Assembly (NCBI GenBank): GCA_029834535.1
Contig: JAQMWT010000270.1
Coordinates: forward strand, 1 to 25,281
From: Chrysophaeum taylorii
Lineage: Eukaryota; Sar; Pelagophyceae; Pelagomonadales; Pelagomonadaceae
DNA length: 25,281 bases
Reading direction: 5' to 3'
Below the pieces are notes generated by a model. That model saw only the letters and a program-made list of their open reading frames with translations, had not been told where the DNA came from and ran no database searches. This document shows positions 17,693 through 25,281 of the stretch, piece after piece; the first letter of the stretch is position 1; each line of letters begins with the position of its first letter. A program made the translations under genes and the position numbers.

Positions 17693-17999
17693 GGTGAACT
17701 TACTGGGACCACGTGAACTTACTGGGGTTTGAGATTGGGACTAGGTGAACTGAGTGACCAGGTGAAACTGGGACCAGGTGAACATACTGGAGTTTTTAGA
17801 GTAAAGTTTTTAGAGTAAACTCAAAGGTTGGCGGCGCGTGCGGATCAAAGCAGCTTAGATTGGCGGAGGCGAGAGCGACGAGCTCAAAGGAGTTGGTGTG
17901 AGCTAGGTGAACTTACTGACCAGGTGAACTTATATGAAACTTACTGGGACCAGGTGAGCTTACTGGGGTTAGAGATTGGGACTAGGTGAACTTACTGGC
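17693..17999 (+). repeat. Degenerate minisatellite
   Basis: AGGTGAACTTACTGGGACC-like units of about 19-20 bp recur at least eight times, partly clustered with longer intervening pieces (GGGTTTGAGATTGGGACT occurs twice). No coding sequence is seen. Confidence 0.7.
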
Positions 18000-18013
18000 C
18001 TGCACTTGTTTTC

Positions 18014-18686
18014 TGTTTAATTAACAGAGACTTCGTTCCTCGTTGTCAGTGTAAACGCTTCTATGGGACCTAATGTCCTTAAGGAGTTAGGGCTTAAATC
18101 CCTACCTTGTGTAGTAGCATGTGACAAGCGGGATGGTCTGTACACGCCTAAGACTGCACGCAGTCTCTACCATGTACCCTGAGAGGGTCAAATCTCACCA
18201 GGTTGTGGGCCCAGATGCGTAGGTGTGTCAGCCCAACTGTGTTGTACGTTTAAATGGAGTGATCAATTTGCGCCTGATCACGAGTACAATGCGACAATGT
18301 GTTTGGCGGTGGTCTACCGTACATATTTGTTGTGTGACGGTATGTGCCCACCAGTTAATTTGGTTTGTAACCGAGTTGGGTCGGTCACTGGTCATATACA
18401 CTCGCATAGCTAATAAAATTAAAAAAATTTTCCTATACAAGCCGCGGAAACTTGTACGGGTTTTTCCTTCCATTCCCCAACAAAAGACTGACTGCTCGAG
18501 AATTAATCCATTCTTCAGTCTCAAGTCACCCTGTTTTAAATAGCATGTTGATTTGTTTGGTCTTGTCAATAAGCCCACGTTTAAAATAGCTTACTGTACA
18601 TAGAACCCGCATTTGAGAAACCCTTCATTCTTATGTGTCGAATCTGTCTATCAATCCTCTAACCTATCTCTTCATAGGTCACAATC
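18014..18686 (+). repeat. copia 5' LTR and leader, second copy (uninterrupted)
   Basis: This is the reverse-complement counterpart of 11439-11646 plus 7034-7494, continuous across the gypsy insertion site near 18220. An AATAAA-like signal (GCTAATAAAATT) lies around 18411. The gag ATG follows at 18687. Confidence 0.85.
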
Positions 18687-20128
18687 ATGTCAAAACAAAA
18701 ACCAATATCCACCACGGATATCTACAAACAAGAACAAATCCTCGTTGATAAGATTAACGCAGGATTGCGTTTCCAAGATAACTCAACCAAGGTGAGCTTG
18801 CAAATTGAGGTGCTTCGCAGGCATATGACAAGTCCATATGTGGACGCGTTATGCTGCTTCGATTCATATGAAGCTTACACCCGGAATGCTCCGGAATATA
18901 ATCAACTTCTTGAACAAGAAGTTGATATTATCTTCTCTCAATGGAAAGCTGAACAAGTTAACGATTTAGACTTACCTGATGAAGATGCCCTGCCCGAACA
19001 TTTAAAGACTTGGCACGTCAACTCTTCCCATCAACTAACAGTTGATGTCCGTAATAATCTTGAACGACTTTACTACCAAGAGTCGTATAATCTTGTTCGT
19101 CCTGAATTAAATAAGGATGTCAAACGTGTCCTCACTTTATTAGATACCCGATTCCCTAAATCAATTGTGTATGATTCATCTTTAACTAACATATCCTTTA
19201 CAGGTCTCTCTAATGCCGATTGGATCAAACATTGCGAAACTTATGCTGGTTTCTTGTACACATTCTGTAACTTGGAGTCCCAGGAAAAGCCCGCTCTCGC
19301 TATGTGGCCTCAACTAAAGAAAATTTGCGCAATTACTGCACATCCCAATAAATTACGTGGTGTAATGCTTTTAGCCTACCATTACTATGAGACAGTGTCT
19401 TGTACAGATGTAACTGAGCTTGAATCTCAGTTTAATCGAATGTCTCTAAATGTTAATTGGTATGCCTATGTATTTGTCGAACAACTCCTTGCCTTTCAAT
19501 CTCAGGCAAAGCAATTAAATAATGATGAAGCATCAATCCCATTTATTCACTCCATAATCACTCTTAAAGCTCACGAGAGATCTACCGTCTATATGCTAAT
19601 CCCTCGGATCACGAGCGCTATTCTCAATCTTTATTGGAATGGTGTAAACTCTACTAGACACGCTCTGGTGACAACTCGAGTCACGATCCCGAATTGTTAA
19701 AGCTAGTTGATCCTAACGACGTTCGTCCACTATTGGAATTCTTGTTAAAGATATACAATGAGACAAAGTTTTCTTTTAACCGACGCTTGGATAAACCCGC
19801 TTCCTGGATCCCTTACATCCCTGGTACTACCGCTACCAAGCCACCTAAGGTATTATTGATGGATACTATTCATCAATCCCACGACTCTTTAAACAACGCT
19901 TACTCGTTGTTAGCCACTGTAGCTGGACAGTCTGGCTTCAACGCTCGTAAGCTTCGTAATGCAAAAGACAAAGCTCGTTGTTAGCCACTGTAGCTGGACA
20001 GTCTGGCTTCAACGCTCGTAAGCTTCGTAATGCAAAAGACAAAGCATCGACAATTTTACCCGTGACACGTCGTACTATCGTCCACCCTCAAATTATAACG
20101 TCAAAGGTACCAGCTGATCGTCCTGTCT
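18687..20128 (+). pseudogene. copia gag-like fragment, second copy
   Basis: ATG 18687 gives the same MSKQKPISTTDIYKQEQ start as the left copy, and about 290 codons align with it. There is no stop at the place of the left copy's TAA. One base is lost near 19575-19580 (GAGGAGATC becomes GAGAGATC), shifting the frame. Gag continues from about 19694 as LKLVDPNDVRPLLEFLLKIY. A 71-bp tandem duplication (19903-20044) shifts it again. The sequence ends at GTCT 20125-20128, corresponding to left-copy position 5647, where it is fused to the right palindrome arm. Protease and later domains are absent. Confidence 0.85.
19903..20044. repeat. 71-bp tandem duplication within gag
   Basis: The stretch beginning CTCGTTGTTAGCCACTGTAG occurs twice in a row, while the left copy has it once. 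The two units are almost identical, so the duplication is recent or was formed at the same time as the rearrangement. Confidence 0.9.
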
Positions 20129-20300
20129 CCGGAAAAAGGCCGCGGTCATGCGCGCGTTGTCGGCATCGACAACATCGTTTCGACAGGGCGTGAGAATGGC
20201 GCTGAAAGAGCCGCCGCGGTGTGAAATAGTCTGCGAGGTCGCCGTAGACGGCTTGGAGGATCACTACAATCTGGCTCTCGCGCCTACCTGATCCCTTACT
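20125..20300 (-). pseudogene. Helicase remnant, right-arm fragment
   Basis: This is the inverted copy of 17075-17249, with the same LQAVYGDLADYF and the following RAIL-like stretch on the minus strand, now frameshifted by small deletions. It breaks off at GTCT, where the copia fragment begins. Confidence 0.75.
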
Positions 20301-20324
20301 CTCGCGCGTACCTGATCCTTACCT

Positions 20325-20765
<441 letters not shown>

Positions 20766-20767
<2 letters not shown>

Positions 20768-20958
20768 ACCTGGAGGCCTACTCCGTGTTGGAAAAGAGCT
20801 TCAGACTGGACTCGGTTCTTCATAATCTGGGATAAAAGGGCGGAAGGGTAAGGAAGGAAGGAAAGAGGAAAGCCATATTACGGAGAGAAAACCCTCGTGT
20901 AGAGATAGGTGTGAAATGTTCCAGTGTCGCACACACATAGTGTAGCTCTCTGGAGTGA
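20766..20958 (+). repeat. LTR-like terminal repeat, right arm copy
   Basis: This is the palindrome counterpart of 16299-16490. TGTTGG starts at 20786. About 40 bases present at 16485-16530 in the left arm are missing here, so the repeat abuts the microsatellite directly. Confidence 0.7.
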
Positions 20959-21959
20959 CTACCAAGTAACTCGGCCATTCGTCCTCTCTGGTGTCCACGC
21001 ACTACCAGGTCGCTGATCATTCAAGCTTCTTCCACGCAATGTATTCCACAAGTTCAAAAGCCTACGGTGTTCACTCAACCTCTTCTTCACCGCCATCTCA
21101 TCAAGTTACTCTTTCTGCTACTCTTCCACCGTACGACTCTGTCAGAACACTCTCGTTCTTGTCGATGGTAAGACGCTTTCGCTTAGTTTGATCCAGATTT
21201 CGCTCACCGAGTTCAATCTGTGAGGAGATAGAAAATCAGAATTAGGGTTAGTGCCCCATATTCTAGGGTTAGTTCCCTTAACTTGCTTTGCACGATTTAC
21301 CTGTTATTCTCAATATTTTCGGGTTTTTACACGAACCGCGGTGTGCGGCGAGCCGATGACGCCCACTAGCCGTTCAAGGCTCGAAACGGCCCTCCATGCG
21401 TCCCCTCTCGCACCCCTGAAAGCGCGAACGTTTCGTGGTTTTAGAACTAGACTTGCGTCGAAATTAGGCACTTTTTTGGGGGTTCCGCGGGCACATTTCT
21501 TTTTCCTTCGGGAAATTCTACGAAGACCGCCTCAAAGCCACAGGGGCCGCCAGACGCCGGAGTTTTGGTCGAGATGTAAGAGGGTTCTGTGTTGCCCTCC
21601 TGGGCCGCAACCACCATGATATAGTAGGGTGGGCGGAGTCCATGACGTCTCGCGGCTGGGAGGCGGTGTTGGGAACTTGCATAAGGTTGCAGGGGACTCA
21701 GAGCCACTTGTCGCAGTGGAGGCGTGGTGCGCATGGCGGTATGAAACAGCCGCAGCGCGCCTTCGAAGATGCCGGGCTGTACGTCTTCTTTACATTTTGT
21801 GCGGCGCGTTCTCCTCGGTCTCTAAGTTCTCGTTGAGGCCGGGGATGTTTGGCTGCGGTCCGCCACTGGCCCGGTTGGCGTCGAGAGGCGCTGGCGGCAC
21901 GAGCCGTCGATGGCTTCATGCTGGGAAGTTCCGGCAGTACCAGTTGTCCCACCTGCCGT

Positions 21960-23141
21960 CCCAGGGATGCCACAGGCCAATGCGCTTCATCTTCCGAGAG
22001 TCATCGAGCTCGGCAAACTTCGGAGACCAGACGTTGACGGGCGCCTGCGCGTGCACAATTCACTCCTTGTAGACCGGTTATTCATCTCGCGAAGCTCGAC
22101 GACGATGCTCACCACCTTCGCCTCGGCCTCCTTGAGGTAGCAAACCTTCCGACCCGAGATCTTCGACACAGAGATGTTGTCGGCAACGTAGGTGTTGATC
22201 GCGTTCTCTGACCACGCCACATCTTCGCCGTACAGCCGGCTACGCTCATTGATTATCACGTTGAGCCGCGCGTCGCACCCCGCCTAGAGAGGGCCAGTCT
22301 GTAGACGAAATCACTATCTAGTTCTGGCGTCAGGTCTCGAGTGGATCCTATGGCGCGGCCGGCGCCGGTGCTGGCGCTGGCATCCGTGCCGACGTTAGCT
22401 GCGCCTACGCCGTGATCGCCGTCACCGCGTCGTCCGACCCGCAAAGCTCTTGGACAAGTCGGTAAACGGCGCTAGCTGCAACGTGCGCGAACTCGGGTCG
22501 CTCCTCAACGGCCTGTTTCAAGGCATTGGAGATCATCCCCCCGATGGCCATGACGCTAACTGCCGCCGCACGGATGAGGAAGTGCTTCTCTTCCTTCGGG
22601 GACCTCGCAGGGCGCATCGCATCGCGCTCTATGTGCACGTAGAATTTTCCCGCAAAGAAAAGAGACCTGATAGGTTTTGAGAATAACAGGCAAGAAAACG
22701 CTGTGCTTCTCTTCCTTCGGGGGACCTCGCAGGGCGCATCGCATCGCGCTCTATGTGCACGTAGAATTTTCCCGCAAAGAAAAGAGACCTGAAAGGTTTT
22801 GAGAATAACAGGTAAGAAAACGCTGTGTTATTCACATCGGCTGTCCTCGTTTTAGGAGACAGATTCGGGGACAGACTACCACTGTTCTCACGCTCTGCTG
22901 AAGGGTAACACAGTTGAAATTACTGCTCTCTACCGTCATTGTCGCCGACACGGCGCCGCGACGACAGTCAGTCGGTTGCGGCATCGCCTTGGGGTCGTTT
23001 CCTAGGCTCAAAAAACCGTCTGTCGCTTCTCGGCGGCGCCCGCCATTTCTTCGGTCACCCGTGCCTCCTCAGCATACTTGTCAATTTGAATCTGTGCCTT
23101 GTGCGACGTTTCCGCTGCACGACATCGCTACCGCGAGACAT
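21960..23141 (-). pseudogene. Right-arm copy of the unrecognised decayed gene
   Basis: This is the reverse-complement counterpart of 14061-15300. It keeps the same blocks: HFLIRAAAVSVMAIGGMI in 22405-22638, and SRLYGEDVAWSENAIN with YLKEAEAKVVSIVVELREM in 21987-22259. It carries different frame breaks, and between about 21640 and 22040 it has many short deletions relative to the left copy. Confidence 0.35.
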
Positions 23142-23173
23142 GGTCACTGTTAACAAACCTCACCCTTCCGCAT

Positions 23174-23286
23174 GTTGCTGACGTATACCGAACTAACCCG
23201 ACTTCCTCATTTACGTGGTTGCTGACGTGTAGCGAGCAAAACGAGCCAATCAGCGCTCAAGTTTGCACATTCTAGAGCACTATATA
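23174..23286 (+). promoter_or_regulatory. Promoter-like block, right arm
   Basis: This is the palindrome copy of 13915-14027: GTTGCTGACGT at 23174-23184 and 23218-23228, CCAAT at 23246-23250 and TATATA at 23281-23286. It points outward, toward 23300 and above. Confidence 0.4.
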
Positions 23287-23381
23287 CAAAATCAGAGGCA
23301 GACACCTTCCACGCAGATAATCTCGGAAACTACGCCAGGAAAGACTCGAGGTGCCACATTAGCGCACTACTTGGACCGACG

Positions 23382-23672
23382 ATGCCTCGGTCACGTTCAG
23401 CTTCTGACTTTGCGCACTGGCGAGTCGCACAATGGCAGCGACCGAGATGCATTCACACGCACTTATTAACTGTTGCGCATCCCCGACAAGGTTGGGATTT
23501 AATTTGGGGTCCAGTACAGATGGGACATGTGTCGGTATTCGCTAGGGGATATTGGCAATTTCAATTATGCTGGTACAGAGCAAGCAACACGCACGCACAT
23601 TTTTGCCACTGCAATTCGCCACTTGCTACAGCCTCGCCACGGCGACCACTCAAGATGCTTAGTAAGGTCTAG
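23382..23672 (+). CDS. Small hypothetical ORF downstream of the promoter-like block
   Basis: This is a 96-codon frame beginning with an ATG about 95 bp after the TATA box. Its C-terminal 70 residues, including HPRQGWDLIWGPVQMGHVS, are the same in the left-arm copy (13530-13829, minus strand), where the N-terminus differs by a frameshift. It is rich in His, Arg and Trp, without a recognisable domain. A 99-codon overlapping frame (23527-23826) competes with it, so coding status is doubtful. Confidence 0.2.
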   Translation: MPRSRSASDFAHWRVAQWQRPRCIHTHLLTVAHPRQGWDLIWGPVQMGHVSVFARGYWQFQLCWYRASNTHAHFCHCNSPLATASPRRPLKMLSKV

Positions 23673-24252
23673 TGCGTTTCGCAAGATGCAACGCAATCAC
23701 GAGCTGAGTTTCCCCACCCACAAGAGGTGTAGTGTTGCCACCATGTCTCTGCGTGCTCGTGTGCAGAAGCACTCAGTAGTCCCCACATTGCTGGAAAGCA
23801 CGGTATCGAGGAGACGAAGCACCTGAGTCATGAAATGAGAAAGCACGCAGATAAGTCATGCCAATATAGCTCGGAGCAAGCTCGAGACTTATCGAGAGAC
23901 GAAGTCCGCAATGCAGATGTTCTCACAGTCAAGCACTCGTCCTTGGGTAATAAAGTCTACTACACCAGAAGCAGCAACAAAGAAATGACACGCTTGAATG
24001 ACAAAAGGACACCAAGCATCAAGCAAAGCCTGCCAAGTAGTCGAAGAAGACCGGAGGGCACAAGAAATAGGCTCAGGAGAATAATGCGCCGCATGCGCAG
24101 ATAATTGTGCACAAGCAATACAAAAGCGATGGGTAGGCACCACATGGCGCTGAGCGCGAGATTACCAGAACGAGTAGCGCCTTCTCGCTGTTTGGTTGCC
24201 AAACAAGACAACCCCGCCACGACCACGATTGTGTAGAGTACTGCGTTTGCGA

Positions 24253-24795
24253 TTATCCAAACCTACTTATTACAAACAACTTTGCACGGATCACATTTTG
24301 AAAATCCTGACCGGGAAAAGCCTTGGCGATGACACGCCACGTGCAGAATTGCTCAGATGTCCGAGAAATAAAACGAACAGAAAGTGCGTACTCCAAAATG
24401 GGAGATCACCCAGGCATCGAAGCTGCAGTGAAGTAAGGTGAACAAATTTGGCATGAAACGTTAATAAAGCGCCTACCAGTCTGCAGCCCCACGTGCCCGG
24501 GCATACGATCCCCGAGCACGCGAAGAGCTGCGTCAACACTAACGTATTCCCCATTGATAAGATGATAGCAACTCACTTCAATACCTGCCATTGAACCTCT
24601 TGTGGCGTGTGCTAAGCACCATACACTAATAAAGTAGTTGCGAGCAATCAAGCCTATACTGCAGACCCACAGCTTAAGGTGAATCAACAAAGAGGTTTCA
24701 GCCCACCTTGACTGACTCTCAATAATTAAGTGCTGTGACATAGCAGGTCGCATAAATGCAAAAATGACTGCTGATCCCAAGAAGATGATTGTCAT
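24253..24795 (-). pseudogene. Right-arm copy of the unrecognised ORF with in-frame TGA
   Basis: This is the reverse-complement partner of 12394-12939, with the same TGA (24406-24408) and TAA (24253-24255). It is one codon shorter near the middle of the hydrophobic part, where ENFFLL in the left copy is ETSLL here. Confidence 0.3.
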
Positions 24796-24807
24796 TATGA
24801 ACCTCAA

Positions 24808-25281
24808 AGCAAGGCAAACGATGATCTGGTGACACGACAGAGTTGATTTCGTTGATTGGACGGATTAGACTGATCGTTTTGAGGCGTGGCTCACCATGAT
24901 TGACCGCCTTCGACTCTCACTGGCCGCCCTGTCCCGGGCTCCGCGCGACCCCAGCGGGAGTCTTACTCGTCAGGCCCGTTCCCACCGAGAGAAGTCCTAA
25001 CTTCTAACACGAGTACCAAGGGGATATAAATCCTTTGGATGAGAAACTAGCCCTCTCGAAGAGGGTGTTTATAAAGTTCTTCGTGACACTTACCCCTGAA
25101 TCACGTATCTAGTATCCCTACGTCAATCCCTTATGGCTAGTCTAACGCCCCATTCCCAGTTATCACATGCTGGCAGGTGATCGTCTCGATCGACCCTGTG
25201 CTTGACTGCGGCGACTCCTCATCGGCTTCGGTTCATTGCTACGTGTTCGGTTCGTTGTCGTCTATCATTCCGAGAGCTACA
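24808..25281. other. Outer end of the right arm, no supported gene
   Basis: This is the reverse complement of about 11900-12380. A 38-codon frame from ATG 24897 exists but has no support. The hairpin and TATA-like block of the left arm recur near 25030-25070. The window ends inside the LTR-like repeat. Confidence 0.4.

Overview
The window looks like repeat-rich nuclear DNA of a eukaryote. It holds Ty1/copia and Ty3/gypsy retrotransposon protein domains, a Pif1/Helitron-type helicase remnant, long (GT)/(CTGT) microsatellites, CCAAT/TATA promoter-like sites and one possible spliceosomal intron. There are no bacterial operons or rRNA genes. GC is close to 50% and plant-specific features are absent. 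An algal (for example red algal) or oomycete-like host is possible, but this is a guess and no host gene was recognised.

Left part (1-11646, minus strand): the 5' portion of one Ty1/copia-type element that runs off the window at position 1. In its own direction it has an LTR/leader, a gag-like ORF with one in-frame TAA, an aspartic protease (D-T-C-A-S), a long unassigned pol segment, an integrase with HHCC finger and D-D-E triad, and the start of reverse transcriptase. All of pol is broken by stops and frameshifts. Its LTR is interrupted at 7495-11433 by a complete but internally deleted Ty3/gypsy element with about 320-bp LTRs, a 5-bp target duplication, a tRNA-type primer-binding site, gag, the N-terminal part of RT and the C-terminal part of IN. 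A 540-bp inverted-repeat element lies inside this gypsy copy.

Right part (11.7-25.28 kb): a very large inverted duplication. Positions 11900-17249 (+) are repeated as the reverse complement at 20125-25281, with a 2.9-kb spacer at 17250-20124, and the window ends before the outer limit of the right arm is reached. Each arm carries a 170-220 bp LTR-like repeat at both ends in inverted orientation, two or three decayed unrecognised ORFs, a promoter-like block, a 1.55-kb segment with 14-bp inverted ends, and a 440-510 bp microsatellite. The helicase remnant straddles the inner edge of the left arm. The spacer holds the rest of the helicase, a GTGAACTTACTGG minisatellite, and a second copy of the copia 5' end (LTR, leader, truncated gag) in plus orientation. 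That second copy shows the empty site of the gypsy insertion and the open gag frame.

There is no sign of a working host gene or pathway. The window reads as nested transposons plus a segmental inverted duplication. The most interesting points are the palindrome, its long-inverted-repeat unit, and the oversized pol of the copia-type element.
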